Positions 1-9,784 of a DNA stretch of 64,000 nucleotides are shown here, in pieces. The notes beneath the pieces were generated by a model. It was given only the letters and a program-made list of their open reading frames with translations, did no database searches and was not told where the DNA came from. The stretch covers positions 4,588,501 to 4,652,500 of the forward strand of contig NZ_CP007806.1 of the NCBI RefSeq assembly GCF_000219535.2, in the 5' to 3' direction. How positions within the stretch are numbered: the stretch's first letter is position 1; each line of letters begins with the position of its first letter. Both the position numbers and the translations under genes were made by a program. This stretch comes from Brevibacillus laterosporus LMG 15441 (GTDB lineage Bacteria; Bacillota; Bacilli; Brevibacillales; Brevibacillaceae).

Positions 1-1398
1 AAAGCAGAAGGGATTAACATCGTTCCCATTGTTGATCCAGGTGTCAAGCAAGATGCGGAGTACCCTATCTATCAAGAGGGGGTACGGGAAAATCATTTTT
101 GCAAATACCTGGATGGAAATATATATGTAGGGGAAGTTTGGCCCGGAATCAGTGCATTCCCTGACTTTTCCAATACAAATGTGCGGAAATGGTGGGGACA
201 GAAGCAAAAATTCTATACTGACATGGGCATTGAAGGTATCTGGAATGATATGAATGAGCCTGCTGTTTTCAATGAAACAAAGACCATGGATTTGTCAGTC
301 ATACATGAAAATGACGGAAATCCAAAAACTCACCGCGAATTGCACAATATCTATGGTCTCCTAATGGGCGAAGCGACTTATACAGGTTTAAAAGAACAGT
401 TATCTGGAAAGCGTCCGTTTGTGCTGACCAGAGCTGGATACGCTGGTGTACAGCGTTATGCCGCTGTCTGGACAGGAGATAATCGAAGCTTCTGGGAGCA
501 TATGCAAATGGCGATACCTATGTGCATGAATCTTGGGTTATCTGGAGTGCCATTTACCGGACCTGATGTTGGAGGCTTTGCACATGATACTACAGGGGAA
601 TTGCTGACACGCTGGACACAGCTCGGAACTTTTACCCCCTATTTCCGAAACCACAGCAATCTTGGTACAGTAGCGCAAGAGCCATGGGCGTTTGGAGAAG
701 AAGTGGAAATGATCACGAAGAAATATATTGAACTACGTTATAAATGGCTTCCGCACCTATATACGTTGTTCCGTGAAGCACATCAGACAGGTCTTCCTGT
801 CATGCGCCCGCTTGTTCTGGAATATCCAAACGATCCACATACATCCAATCTGTCCGATCAGTTCTTGATTGGTGAGAATGTTTTAATCGCGCCAATCACT
901 AGACCAGCAACGTACCATCGCGTTGTTTATCTGCCAGAAGGCACCTGGTATGATTACTGGACAGATACTAAATTCGCTGGCGGTAAGCATATCATGGTTT
1001 CTGCCCCTCTCGATACCCTACCGATTTTTGTGAAGGAAGGGGCAATTATTCCGGAGGCACCAGCTAAATTATCCACTAAGGTTCCTGACGAGCAGATCAT
1101 GATTCATCTCTATCCAAGCCAGCAACAATCAGAGTACATCCTGTATGAAGATGACGGAAATACGTTCTCCTATCAAAATAATCAATATCTAGAGAGAAAA
1201 ATTACTTGTCACCACGATGAAAATCAAGTAGAAATAAACATAGAGGACATTTACACAGGCTACTCTCCTTCTTGGAAATCTATGATTGTCCACGTTCACG
1301 GAGTAGATACGATGAAAACCATTTATGTAAATGGGCAAGAAGTGAAAGGCTCTTATTTGAAGGATAAGCAGATCTTCACATTTGAACTAAACCAATAA
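1..1398 (+). CDS. Alpha-glucosidase, glycoside hydrolase family 31 (5' truncated by window edge)
   Basis: The reading frame is open from base 1, so the gene begins before the window and only the C-terminal ~465 residues are present. The GH31 nucleophile motif WNDMNEP is visible, with the catalytic Asp codon near 247-249, and a later VWTGDN segment carries the likely acid/base Asp. The C-terminal beta-sandwich (LPEGTWYDYWT, LPIFVKEGAIIP) is typical of the family. These enzymes release glucose from alpha-linked oligosaccharides. The GTG at 181 is not the true start because homologous sequence continues upstream of it. A LacI-type regulator follows, which suggests sugar-controlled expression. 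The exact substrate cannot be told from this fragment. Confidence 0.93.
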   Translation, partial: KAEGINIVPIVDPGVKQDAEYPIYQEGVRENHFCKYLDGNIYVGEVWPGISAFPDFSNTNVRKWWGQKQKFYTDMGIEGIWNDMNEPAVFNETKTMDLSVIHENDGNPKTHRELHNIYGLLMGEATYTGLKEQLSGKRPFVLTRAGYAGVQRYAAVWTGDNRSFWEHMQMAIPMCMNLGLSGVPFTGPDVGGFAHDTTGELLTRWTQLGTFTPYFRNHSNLGTVAQEPWAFGEEVEMITKKYIELRYKWLPHLYTLFREAHQTGLPVMRPLVLEYPNDPHTSNLSDQFLIGENVLIAPITRPATYHRVVYLPEGTWYDYWTDTKFAGGKHIMVSAPLDTLPIFVKEGAIIPEAPAKLSTKVPDEQIMIHLYPSQQQSEYILYEDDGNTFSYQNNQYLERKITCHHDENQVEINIEDIYTGYSPSWKSMIVHVHGVDTMKTIYVNGQEVKGSYLKDKQIFTFELNQ

Positions 1399-1406
1399 TT
1401 ATTCAA

Positions 1407-1437
1407 ACAGTTGGGGGCACCTCCCTGACTGTTTTTT
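1407..1437 (+). terminator. Rho-independent terminator after the alpha-glucosidase
   Basis: ACAGT and ACTGT arms enclose an inner GGGG/CTCCC pairing and are followed by six T residues. It lies just after the GH31 stop codon. Confidence 0.7.
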
Positions 1438-1483
1438 CATGAGAGATCATAATGAAAAATGAAGTGGAAAGGGATGGTAACGC

Positions 1484-2539
1484 ATGGGGGTAACAATTAA
1501 AGATGTAGCAAGGGCGGCAAATGTAGCACCATCTACAGTCTCTCGTGTCGTTGCCAACCATCCTCGCATTAGCGAAAAAACAAAGCAGCGTGTTCGAAAA
1601 GCCATGGAACAACTCGGTTATCATCCTAACTATCAGGCTCGGAGTCTTGCTAGCAAATCCTCACAAACCATTGGGCTGGTAATGCCTGATTCAACAGATC
1701 GGATCTTCCAAAATCCTTTCTTTCCTGAAGTGATCCGAGGTATCAGCAAAATTGCCCATAGCCGCGAGTACGCTATCTGTATGTCCACCGGGGAAACGGA
1801 AGCGGAATTGTATGATGGCGTTGTGAGAATGGTTCAAGGTGGTCGAGTAGATGGATTGATTCTGCTTTATTCCAAAATTAACGATCGCGTCACCAATTAT
1901 CTAAAAGAACGAGATTTTCCCTTTGTAATGGTGGGAAAACCACATACGGACATGGATGCCATTAATCATGTCGATAACGACAATTATTCAGCAGCGAAGG
2001 AAATCACCGAGTACCTCATCAAAAAGGGGCATGAACGAATCGCGTTTGTTGGTGGTTCACCTGACATGGTGGTAACCATTGACCGTTTAGAAGGCTATAA
2101 ACAAGCCATCACCCAAGCTTCCCTCACCCTACATAACGAATATATTGTTCGAGAAAAAGTCCTGCGTGAAGGCGGTGAGGAAGCTGCGATTGAACTAATG
2201 AATTTGCCTAACAGACCGACTGCCCTGATCGTGACGGATGACATGATGGCCTTGGGCATTTTGCGAGTCCTAAACGAGATAGGGGTTAACGTGCCTCAAG
2301 ATGTGTCTCTTATTAGTTTTAATAATGCTCTGATCACGGAAATCTCTCAGCCGCCGCTCACCTCAGTAGATATTCAAATCTTTCAACTGGGATATCAGGC
2401 TGGAAAATGCTTGATTGAGAAGCTTGAACAACCTGATGAACCTACCAAGCGCATTATTATCCCTTTCAAATTAGTCGAGCGAAATTCTTGCGCTAACTAT
2501 CGTGCTTCCACCCAAAAGGATGTAAAAAAGAAAAAGTAA
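1484..2539 (+). CDS. LacI/GalR-family transcriptional regulator
   Basis: 351 residues. The N-terminus (TIKDVARAANVAPSTVSRVV, then the hinge region to about residue 60) is a classic LacI helix-turn-helix. The remainder is a periplasmic-binding-protein-like sugar sensor domain, with GLVMPDST and the C-terminal TSVDI segment. The ATG follows a GAAAGGG ribosome site. It sits 45 bases after a terminator that separates it from the GH31 alpha-glucosidase, so it probably has its own transcript. Position suggests a maltose- or alpha-glucoside-responsive repressor (MalR/CcpA relatives), but the effector is inferred only. Confidence 0.9.
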   Translation: MGVTIKDVARAANVAPSTVSRVVANHPRISEKTKQRVRKAMEQLGYHPNYQARSLASKSSQTIGLVMPDSTDRIFQNPFFPEVIRGISKIAHSREYAICMSTGETEAELYDGVVRMVQGGRVDGLILLYSKINDRVTNYLKERDFPFVMVGKPHTDMDAINHVDNDNYSAAKEITEYLIKKGHERIAFVGGSPDMVVTIDRLEGYKQAITQASLTLHNEYIVREKVLREGGEEAAIELMNLPNRPTALIVTDDMMALGILRVLNEIGVNVPQDVSLISFNNALITEISQPPLTSVDIQIFQLGYQAGKCLIEKLEQPDEPTKRIIIPFKLVERNSCANYRASTQKDVKKKK

Positions 2540-2540
2540 A

Positions 2541-2573
2541 AAAAGGTTGCCGACTTCCTTGGCAACCTTTTTT
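2541..2573. terminator. Bidirectional terminator between the LacI gene and fadE
   Basis: Perfect arms AAAAGGTTGCC and GGCAACCTTTT enclose a nine-base loop, with T-rich tails on both strands. It can end both converging transcripts. Confidence 0.88.
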
Positions 2574-2592
2574 AGGCTCAAGCTATATGCTT

Positions 2593-4371
2593 TTATACTG
2601 CGTAGCCATTCTTCTCTAATACGTGAGCCGCGATTTGGCGTTTTAAGCCAATGCTGTTGATTGGGTCACGACGTGTCAATTTTTTAAGAATAGATAAGCG
2701 TAAACGGAGGTCGTCTCCCTCTTCCATTCCCGCTAACGCTTCCTTCGCTCCTTGCTCGATACGATCGAAAGCCTCATGCACAAACACTGTTGTCAGGTTC
2801 AGCTTGTGCTGTTCTTTATCTGCTCCATTTTTGGCGATTGCTTTTTCTGTGCGCTTCACGGCACTGTCCATCGCATATAGCTCTATTAGCATGTCAGCCG
2901 CAATCGCTAGTAGCTCTTGCTCTTGATCCAATTGTTTTTGGTACTTCATTAAAGCTGAGCCTGCAACCATTAAAATGATTTTGCGTGTCATCTCCAGCAG
3001 ATGCTTTTCAACAGCCAAAGGAGCTTCTTCTAGCTCACTAGGATAGTAGCTCATCAGCTCCTCCTGTAAGCCTGATGCTGCCTGCAACAAAGGCAATTCG
3101 CCTTTCATTGCTTTTTTAACCAATGTGCCCGGAATTAATAAGCGGTTAATTTCATTGGTACCTTCAAAAATACGATTAATGCGAGAGTCACGATACATAT
3201 TCTCGATTTCATACTCGGACATAAAGCCATATCCACCATGGATTTGCACGCCTTCATCCACACAGAAATCCAATACCTCGGAACTAAACACCTTGTTGAT
3301 CGAGCATTCGATCGCATAATCAGCAATTGCTTTTGCTACTTCACGGCCATCATTTGCTTTTTCTCCCAAGCTTGACAGGGAGGAATCAAACATCCCTACT
3401 GTACGGTATACAGAGCTTTCAGACGCATATACTTTTGCTGCCATAGAAGCTAATTTATTTTGAATAAGTGGGAAGTTAGCAATTGGCGTTTTAAATTGTT
3501 TACGCTCTTTTGCATATTCTGTCGCAATATCTAATGCACGTTTTGCAGAGCCTACTGTCCCTACCGCTAGTTTATAACGACCAACGTTTAAAATATTAAA
3601 CGCAATGACGTGACCTTTGCCCTGCTCACCCAATAAGTTTTCGACCGGTACCTTAGCGTCCTCAAAAATAACGGTGCGTGTTGAGGAGCCTTTTATCCCC
3701 ATTTTTTTCTCTTCTGGTCCAAATGATACGCCAGGGAAATCACGTTCTACAATAAACGCTGTAAAATGCTCACCATCGATTTTGGCATAGACTACAAATA
3801 CATCAGCAAATCCAGCATTGGTGATCCATTGCTTTTCTCCATTTAACAGGTAATGCGTGCCATCCTCAGATAGACGCGCTGTTGCCTTAGCACCCAATGC
3901 ATCCGAACCAGAACCCGGCTCTGTTAAGCAATAGGCCGCTAGACGACGACCCGATGCCAAATCAGGCAGGTACCGACGCTTTTGATCATCGTTGCCAAAG
4001 TATACGATTGGCAGGGAACCAATCCCTACATGAGCACCATGGCTTAGGCCAAAGCTACGTGCACGTGCCATTTTTTCTGTAATTAACGCAGAGCTCATTT
4101 TATCAAGTCCAAGCCCCTCATACTCTTCTGGAACATCTGCACCTAACAGCCCTAATTCTCCTGCTTCCTTTAACAGGCGAACCGAATGATCAAAATGATG
4201 TTGTTCAATCTCCTCCAAGTGAGGTAAAACTTCGTTAACCACAAATTCTTCTGTGGTTTTCGCAATCATTTTTTGTTCTTCTGTATAATCCTCTGGTGTA
4301 AATACATCTTCTGCTAAACCTGCTTCGATCAAAAAGCTTCCACCGCGTACAATTTCTTTTACATCTGCCAT
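2593..4371 (-). CDS. fadE: Acyl-CoA dehydrogenase FadE
   Basis: 592 residues, the size of Bacillus FadE (YusJ), longer than ordinary ~380-residue short-chain acyl-CoA dehydrogenases because of a C-terminal extension. Visible signatures are CLTEPGSGSDA (FAD/substrate loop), QWITNAGFAD, and the QIHGGYGFM...YRDSRINRIFEGTNEI block. It makes the first double bond of the beta-oxidation cycle, passing electrons to ETF. It is the last gene of a fadN-fadA-fadE operon, 86 bases after fadA. The ATG has an AGGAG site. Confidence 0.95.
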   Translation of the reverse strand: MADVKEIVRGGSFLIEAGLAEDVFTPEDYTEEQKMIAKTTEEFVVNEVLPHLEEIEQHHFDHSVRLLKEAGELGLLGADVPEEYEGLGLDKMSSALITEKMARARSFGLSHGAHVGIGSLPIVYFGNDDQKRRYLPDLASGRRLAAYCLTEPGSGSDALGAKATARLSEDGTHYLLNGEKQWITNAGFADVFVVYAKIDGEHFTAFIVERDFPGVSFGPEEKKMGIKGSSTRTVIFEDAKVPVENLLGEQGKGHVIAFNILNVGRYKLAVGTVGSAKRALDIATEYAKERKQFKTPIANFPLIQNKLASMAAKVYASESSVYRTVGMFDSSLSSLGEKANDGREVAKAIADYAIECSINKVFSSEVLDFCVDEGVQIHGGYGFMSEYEIENMYRDSRINRIFEGTNEINRLLIPGTLVKKAMKGELPLLQAASGLQEELMSYYPSELEEAPLAVEKHLLEMTRKIILMVAGSALMKYQKQLDQEQELLAIAADMLIELYAMDSAVKRTEKAIAKNGADKEQHKLNLTTVFVHEAFDRIEQGAKEALAGMEEGDDLRLRLSILKKLTRRDPINSIGLKRQIAAHVLEKNGYAV

Positions 4372-4457
4372 GTTTCATTTCTCCTTTCCATATTTAACGA
4401 TCAAGCTATTCATGCTTTGGAAGATTACAATTTTTCACAGAATCACAAACATCTTTT

Positions 4458-5636
4458 TTACAGAACCTCAAACACCCCAGCAGCACCCATACCGCCACCG
4501 ATACACATTGTTACAACACCGTATTTTGACTGACGTCTCTTCATCTCGTTTAGTAGAGATACCGTTAATTTGGCACCTGTGCATCCTAATGGGTGTCCTA
4601 ATGCGATTGCACCACCGTTAACATTCAACTTCTCAGCATCAATGCCCAGCTCACGAATAACAGCTAAGGATTGCGAGGCAAATGCTTCGTTTAACTCAAA
4701 CAAATCTACATCCTGAAGGCTAAGCCCAGCCTGCTTCAGGGCCTTTGGAACAGCAACAACTGGACCAATTCCCATGACATCAGGATCAACTCCACCTACT
4801 GCAAAGGAATGGAACTTAGCGATTGGCTTAATGCCCAATTCGTCTGCTTTTTCTCTAGACATCACGAGAACGGCGGCAGCGCCATCGCTAGTTTGAGACG
4901 AGTTACCCGCTGTAACGCTTCCTTTTATATGAAAGGCTGGTCGTAATTTTCCTAAGGTTTGAACATTTGTGTCAGTGCGTACACCTTCATCCGTATCAAA
5001 CACAAATTCTTTCTCATGACGTTTACCGTTCTCATCCACAAATACCTGCTTCACTGGCACTGAGACTATCTCATCTTTAAACTTACCAGCCGCAATCGCC
5101 TCCGCCGCACGTTGATGGCTTCTTACCGCAAACTGGTCCTGATCCTCACGACTAATGCCATAGCGCTGTGCTACTCTCTCTGCCGTATGTCCCATGCCCA
5201 TGTATGCTTCTGGCATCGTTTCCACCAAGGTTGGGTTCAAAGCTACCTTATTCCCCACCATCGGTACAAGACTCATGCTTTCCACACCACCTGCAATGAT
5301 GACATCAGCACCACCGCACATGATTTGTTGGGCCGCATAAGCAATACTTTGTAAACCAGACGAACAAAAACGATTTATCGTAATCCCTGATACATTGGTC
5401 GGCAATCCAGCTCGAAGACCGATTAAACGAGCCATATTGGTTCCTTGCTCCGCTTCTGGCACTGCATTTCCAATAATTATATCCTCAATCAACGCCGGGT
5501 CCAGATTCGGAACACGGCGAAGCAAATCCTCTACAACATATGCGCCCAGATCAACTGGATGAACATCCTTTAATGAGCCGCGCTTTGACTTACCTACAGC
5601 CGTACGTGCCCCAGCCACGATGACTACTTCTCTCAT
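4458..5636 (-). CDS. fadA: Acetyl-CoA acyltransferase (3-ketoacyl-CoA thiolase) FadA
   Basis: 392 residues. It has the thiolase active-site Cys segment NRFCSSGLQ, the His-containing [18 protein letters not shown], and the C-terminal [10 protein letters not shown] with the second catalytic Cys. It performs the final thiolytic step of fatty-acid beta-oxidation. It sits 30 bases downstream of fadN, with AAGGAGGAG before the ATG, so the two are co-transcribed. Order and sizes match the fadNAE operon of Bacillus subtilis. Confidence 0.95.
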   Translation of the reverse strand: MREVVIVAGARTAVGKSKRGSLKDVHPVDLGAYVVEDLLRRVPNLDPALIEDIIIGNAVPEAEQGTNMARLIGLRAGLPTNVSGITINRFCSSGLQSIAYAAQQIMCGGADVIIAGGVESMSLVPMVGNKVALNPTLVETMPEAYMGMGHTAERVAQRYGISREDQDQFAVRSHQRAAEAIAAGKFKDEIVSVPVKQVFVDENGKRHEKEFVFDTDEGVRTDTNVQTLGKLRPAFHIKGSVTAGNSSQTSDGAAAVLVMSREKADELGIKPIAKFHSFAVGGVDPDVMGIGPVVAVPKALKQAGLSLQDVDLFELNEAFASQSLAVIRELGIDAEKLNVNGGAIALGHPLGCTGAKLTVSLLNEMKRRQSKYGVVTMCIGGGMGAAGVFEVL

Positions 5637-5666
5637 GCTTTCTCCTCCTTCTTTTCCGACGCTCGT

Positions 5667-8075
5667 TTAGTTACGCAACGGTTTTCCCTTAGCAAGCATA
5701 TGCTGCATGCGCTGTTGGGTCTTTTGGGTTTTGATTAATTCAAGGAAGCCTTGGCGCTCAAGTTCAAGAATATACGTTTCGTTAACCTGTGTACCTGCTG
5801 GGACATCTCCCCCAGACATGATATAAGCGATTTTCGTTGCAATGAGTTCATCATGCTCACTGATCATGCCGCTTTCACGCAATCCATAGATATTTTGGCG
5901 TAATGAGGCAAATCCTGTCGTTCCGATAGCTGGAATCCGGCGTTCAACAGGAGCTGTATATCCGCGTTTATCAAGCTCTAGTACCGCTTGTTTAGCATCA
6001 TATAACAGATGATCCTGATTGATTGAAACGCGATCGGTTGGGCGCATATACCCTAATTTGATTGCTTCCTTACCGCTGGTGGATACTTTCGCCATGGCAA
6101 TGGTTTCAAATGCTCGTGCTACAAATGGGAAGGCATCGACAGGAGTAGGAGTTCCGCTTGGGATGTTTTCCATCGCTCTAAAGAGCATTTCTTTGGTACC
6201 ACACGCTCCAGGCAATACACCAACGCCTACTTCTACAAAGCCCAGATAGGTTTCCGCTGCTACTTGCACCTGATCAGCCATATAACAAATCTCTACTCCG
6301 CCACCAAGCGTCATTCCGAACGGCGCAGCTACTACCGGACGAGGCATTGTACGTATTCGGTTAACGGTGTTGTGGAATTTCTTAGCCAGCATATCTAGCT
6401 CAAACCAGTTTTCGTCCTGTGCCTCCATTAATGCCATCGCTAGGTTTAATCCGACACAGAAGTTCTTACCTTGGTTTCCGATCACCATACCAGTGAAGTT
6501 TTTCTCTACTTCATCTGCTGCTTTATTGAACATTTGCAAAATATCTACGCCTAGCGCATTATGCGGGGTGGTAAATTCAAAGCAAGCAACTCCATCGCCT
6601 AAATCAATTAAGGATGCACCTGCATTTTTGACAACCACCTTGCCCTGTTCTTTTAGAGCGGCTAGATTAATGACTTCCTTTTTCTCTTCTAGTTCTCTAA
6701 AGGCTCCGCCGATATGAAAAGCAGCAACCTTTCCTTCCGCTTTTTCATAGAATGAGGTTTTTCCACTAGCCAATAGCTCCTCTACCACAGCTGGAATGGT
6801 TTCACCTTCTTCTCTCATGCGAGCTACTGATTTTTCAAGACCTATGGCATCCCATGTTTCAAAGGGACCTAGCTCCCAACCAAAACCCCATCTCATTGCT
6901 TTATCTACTGAAACAATGTCATCTGCAATCTCTGGTACTTTTGCGGCTGCATACAGCATTGTCTTTTTCAATACGTTCCATAAAAATTCGCTGCCTTTAT
7001 CTTTTCCATACACAATTGCCTGCAATTTTTGTGGCAATGTTTTGGCTTGCTTAGCCGCCTCCAATGAAGCAAACTTCGCTTTTACCCTTGGCTTATATTC
7101 CAACGTCTTCGTATCCAAGACTAAAATCTCTTTTCCTGCTGCTGTTTTCTCCTGCTTAAAGAAGCCCTGACCTGCCTTTTGACCTAACCAGCGATTTTCC
7201 ACCATCTTGGTAAGGATCTCAGGAATTTCAAACATGGCTTTTTCAGCTTCGTCTGTAGCTTTATCGCGAACATTTTTTGCAACGTGCACATACGTATCCA
7301 AACCCACCACATCCAAGGTTCGGAACGTCGCACTTTTTGGACGACCAATTACTGGACCTGTAAGAGCATCTATTTCATCTGCTCCTAACTCAAGACGTAG
7401 CATTTCCTGAATGGACACTTGCAGACCATATGTACCTACGCGGTTGGCGATAAAGTTAGGTGTATCTTTACAAAGAACAGTTCCTTTTCCGAGTACAAAT
7501 TCTCCAAAATGCATCATAAATTCAACTAAAGCTGGATCAGTATGCTCACCTGGGATAATTTCTAAGAGCTTTAAGTAACGAGGGGGATTAAAAAAGTGCG
7601 TTCCCAGGAAGGATTTTTTGAACTCTTCTGAACAATCCTGACACATTTCATTGATGGAAACACCTGAGGTATTAGAGGACACAATCGCGCCAGGTTTGCG
7701 ATACGCTTCTATTTTAGCAAATACCTGCTTTTTCACATCTACATTCTCGACAACAACCTCGATGATCCAATCCACTTCTCTTAGTTTGTCTAGATCATCC
7801 TCCAAATTGCCTACTGTGATGAGGGAGATGGAATCTTTATCATACAGAGGCGCCGGCTTTTCCTTTAGCAGTCGATCACGACCCGCTTGTGCAATACGAT
7901 TACGAACGGCTGGGTGATCCAGCGTCAATCCCTTTTTGCTCTCTTCCTCCGTCAGTTCACGCGGTACGATATCCAGCAGATAAGTAGGGATACCTACGTT
8001 AGCCAAATGGGCTGCAATACCAGCTCCCATGACCCCTGATCCCAAGACCGCAGCTTTGTTAATTTTGCGTTCCAT
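5667..8075 (-). CDS. fadN: Bifunctional 3-hydroxyacyl-CoA dehydrogenase / enoyl-CoA hydratase FadN
   Basis: 802 residues from the ATG at 8073-8075, chosen because AGGAGGAG lies just upstream and the protein then begins MERKINKAAVLGSG at the NAD-binding fold (GSGVMGAGIAAHLAN). An upstream in-frame extension to 8243 crosses the putative promoter and operator and is rejected. The N-terminal half is 3-hydroxyacyl-CoA dehydrogenase; the C-terminal ~250 residues resemble a crotonase-fold hydratase (GNQGKNFCVGLNLAMAL, PFGMTLGGGVEICY). It catalyses hydration and oxidation in beta-oxidation and leads the fadNAE operon. Confidence 0.94.
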   Translation of the reverse strand: MERKINKAAVLGSGVMGAGIAAHLANVGIPTYLLDIVPRELTEEESKKGLTLDHPAVRNRIAQAGRDRLLKEKPAPLYDKDSISLITVGNLEDDLDKLREVDWIIEVVVENVDVKKQVFAKIEAYRKPGAIVSSNTSGVSINEMCQDCSEEFKKSFLGTHFFNPPRYLKLLEIIPGEHTDPALVEFMMHFGEFVLGKGTVLCKDTPNFIANRVGTYGLQVSIQEMLRLELGADEIDALTGPVIGRPKSATFRTLDVVGLDTYVHVAKNVRDKATDEAEKAMFEIPEILTKMVENRWLGQKAGQGFFKQEKTAAGKEILVLDTKTLEYKPRVKAKFASLEAAKQAKTLPQKLQAIVYGKDKGSEFLWNVLKKTMLYAAAKVPEIADDIVSVDKAMRWGFGWELGPFETWDAIGLEKSVARMREEGETIPAVVEELLASGKTSFYEKAEGKVAAFHIGGAFRELEEKKEVINLAALKEQGKVVVKNAGASLIDLGDGVACFEFTTPHNALGVDILQMFNKAADEVEKNFTGMVIGNQGKNFCVGLNLAMALMEAQDENWFELDMLAKKFHNTVNRIRTMPRPVVAAPFGMTLGGGVEICYMADQVQVAAETYLGFVEVGVGVLPGACGTKEMLFRAMENIPSGTPTPVDAFPFVARAFETIAMAKVSTSGKEAIKLGYMRPTDRVSINQDHLLYDAKQAVLELDKRGYTAPVERRIPAIGTTGFASLRQNIYGLRESGMISEHDELIATKIAYIMSGGDVPAGTQVNETYILELERQGFLELIKTQKTQQRMQHMLAKGKPLRN

Positions 8076-8149
8076 GAAGTCTCCTCCTTCATATGCCGTA
8101 TCATGGCTTGATTTTAGCAGGTAGGCAGATTTGGTGTCGTTTTTCATCT

Positions 8150-8167
8150 TGAATGAATGCTCATTCA
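8150..8167. promoter_or_regulatory. FadR-type operator upstream of fadN
   Basis: TGAATGAATGCTCATTCA fits the Bacillus FadR consensus (TGAATGA, four-base spacer, TCATTCA). It lies 75-92 bases before the fadN start and overlaps the putative -10 element. Known biology: FadR (TetR family) represses beta-oxidation genes and is released by long-chain acyl-CoA. The fadR gene itself is not in this window. Confidence 0.82.
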
Positions 8168-8194
8168 TTATCTGCCTATAAAAACATTCCACAA
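8167..8194 (-). promoter_or_regulatory. Candidate sigma-A promoter of fadNAE
   Basis: On the minus strand TTGTGG (8189-8194) and GATAAT (8167-8172) are separated by 16 bases. The -10 box abuts and partly overlaps the FadR operator, as expected for a repressed promoter. The -35 box lies inside the stem of the hairpin at 8183-8228. Confidence 0.45.
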
Positions 8195-8228
8195 AAATCG
8201 CCTTATTTTTTCGATTCTGTGGAATGTT
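8183..8228 (-). terminator. Long inverted repeat, probable terminator of the upstream minus-strand gene
   Basis: Perfect 11-base arms AACATTCCACA and TGTGGAATGTT, extended by AATCG/CGATT. On the minus strand the second arm runs into TTTTTAT. It lies between the orphan gene (8330-8743) and fadN, so it probably ends the former. Confidence 0.6.
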
Positions 8229-8329
8229 GACATTTACTACCAAAAAAGTACTTGTTCAGATTCATTGTAAACCAAATAACCATACCTTGCAATCCTATTT
8301 TCTGAATTTCATCACTATTTGGTTAGATT

Positions 8330-8743
8330 CTATAATGATGTAAAGGATTCATCGCGCAGCATAGTTAATTCGCCCATAAAGAAAGCTAACTCCTCTGTTT
8401 CTTCCAGCTTGCCAGCTTCTTGAAGCATTTCAAAACGACGGAGCATCATATTTGCGAAATCTTGAATTTGAATAGGTGTCGAATCAGGGTCTACAGTGTC
8501 ATGAATGTTGATGCTTTCTACCCCTTCATAATGCGTAATAATCTTAAAATCACCAAGCTCACCTAGATATTCTGTTGAATTGTATTTGGATTTCTCCAGC
8601 TTCGTAATCATACTCATAATATCAGCGGCCTGAGAGCTGTGAAAAGCGACTTGGAAAAAGTCACGGCCTCTGCCATCTTTTGTTTTTACCAGCAATACGT
8701 CATACGTCATTAATTTTCTTTGTTTATTTCCAAATCCGAACAT
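8330..8743 (-). CDS. Uncharacterised 137-residue protein
   Basis: Soluble, acidic, with no signal peptide or membrane segment. The start is supported by GAGGTGG upstream of the ATG. The N-terminus MFGFGNKQRKLMTYDVLLVK is followed by a mixed alpha/beta-looking sequence; the C-terminal third (FANMMLRRFEMLQEAGKLEETEELAFFMGELTMLRDE) looks helical. I do not recognise a family. It is transcribed alone: a hairpin terminator follows it and the next upstream gene is divergent. Confidence 0.7.
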   Translation of the reverse strand: MFGFGNKQRKLMTYDVLLVKTKDGRGRDFFQVAFHSSQAADIMSMITKLEKSKYNSTEYLGELGDFKIITHYEGVESINIHDTVDPDSTPIQIQDFANMMLRRFEMLQEAGKLEETEELAFFMGELTMLRDESFTSL

Positions 8744-8989
8744 GCGTTATTACCACCTCAAATAAACCGGGGCTTCCCCCTATTTTCGAATGCTTATCCC
8801 TTTTATGATAGTGGGAAAACAGCCAACAAACAACCCCTCGTCGTTCTTTTTTCCCTTTTCTCGTTTCAATATTGTCTTATCATAACCATCTCCTCCTTCC
8901 TCCATGCCCTTTTTTAGTAAAATCTAACGGGTTTGAAATCGACTTCCTACTCAAAAGCTAGCAAAAAAGGAGAAACGAGGTGCTTTTTT

Positions 8990-9727
8990 ATGCACAAAAA
9001 TTGGTATATTCCGTTGGTAATAGCTCTGCTTATAACTGGTGCAACGGGATGTAAAGGTGGTAAACCACCAGAGCAATCAAAGAATACCAGTGAAAAGGAA
9101 CAGAGCCAAAAGGCTGAGAAAACAGTCAAATCAAAAGGTGCTACCAATAAATCCAAGGACGATTCTGCTACAACTGCTAAAAAATCAGATCACATAAAAA
9201 CAGCCAGTACCAAAAAGGAACAGACTAAATGGCAAACGACAGCAATAGCTCATATGGAAACAAATCTCAATGATGTGTCCGTATTCTTACAAAAAGCCGA
9301 ACAGGTCATTAATGATTTAGAATATGCTGCCGCTACCCTTCCTGATGGCAAAGAGATTAAAGAAGATGGGCTCATTTATCGACAGCTTCCAAAGCCTTAT
9401 CATACCAGAGATGGGATTCTCGCTTTCTTTCAGCAGTATTGGAGCAGACCATTAGCTGTTGCCCTGTACGATCATTTGGATACAAAAATCGTTGATGGAC
9501 ATGTTTATTTGTCTACTTCGACAAAACGCTATCCTGTATTTATCTCTACTCAGAATATGAAGGTCTCCGTTGAAAATAGCGGTTTGATTGTTGAGGTTTC
9601 TGGAATTTCACCTACTGTTGCATCCTCTAGCTCGCTTGTGAGGTATCACTTAGGACGGGATCAGGAATCCAAACGGTACGAAATAACAAAACGCTCTGGC
9701 ATATATGGACAAGAAAATTTCCAGTAA
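8990..9727 (+). CDS. Putative lipoprotein, possibly IseA-like
   Basis: 245 residues from the ATG at 8990 (AGGTG eight bases upstream); an earlier TTG at 8933 lacks a good site and would bury the signal peptide. Residues 1-21 form a lipoprotein signal ending GATGC, with Cys21 as lipid anchor. Residues 22-80 are a Lys/Ser/Thr/Glu-rich linker, as expected for a tether. The globular part (about 85-245) has a YRQLPKPYHTRDGILAFFQQYWSRPLA segment resembling the IseA/YoeB-type inhibitor fold of cell-wall DL-endopeptidases. That similarity is from memory of pattern only. It precedes the proBAC leader but is not part of that transcript. Confidence 0.75.
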   Translation: MHKNWYIPLVIALLITGATGCKGGKPPEQSKNTSEKEQSQKAEKTVKSKGATNKSKDDSATTAKKSDHIKTASTKKEQTKWQTTAIAHMETNLNDVSVFLQKAEQVINDLEYAAATLPDGKEIKEDGLIYRQLPKPYHTRDGILAFFQQYWSRPLAVALYDHLDTKIVDGHVYLSTSTKRYPVFISTQNMKVSVENSGLIVEVSGISPTVASSSSLVRYHLGRDQESKRYEITKRSGIYGQENFQ

Positions 9728-9733
9728 CGTCCC

Positions 9734-9763
9734 TTGACATTTTCCCGTCCTCCCCATCATAAT
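9734..9763 (+). promoter_or_regulatory. Sigma-A promoter of the proBAC T-box transcript
   Basis: TTGACA (9734-9739) and CATAAT (9758-9763) with an 18-base spacer, starting six bases after the preceding stop codon and just upstream of the T-box leader. Confidence 0.75.
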
Positions 9764-9784
9764 GATGTAAATAATCATACTTCA

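Noticed and set aside
8076-8243. Longer start for fadN
   Set aside because: The extension would translate through the FadR operator and promoter, while an ideal AGGAGGAG site precedes the ATG at 8073-8075.
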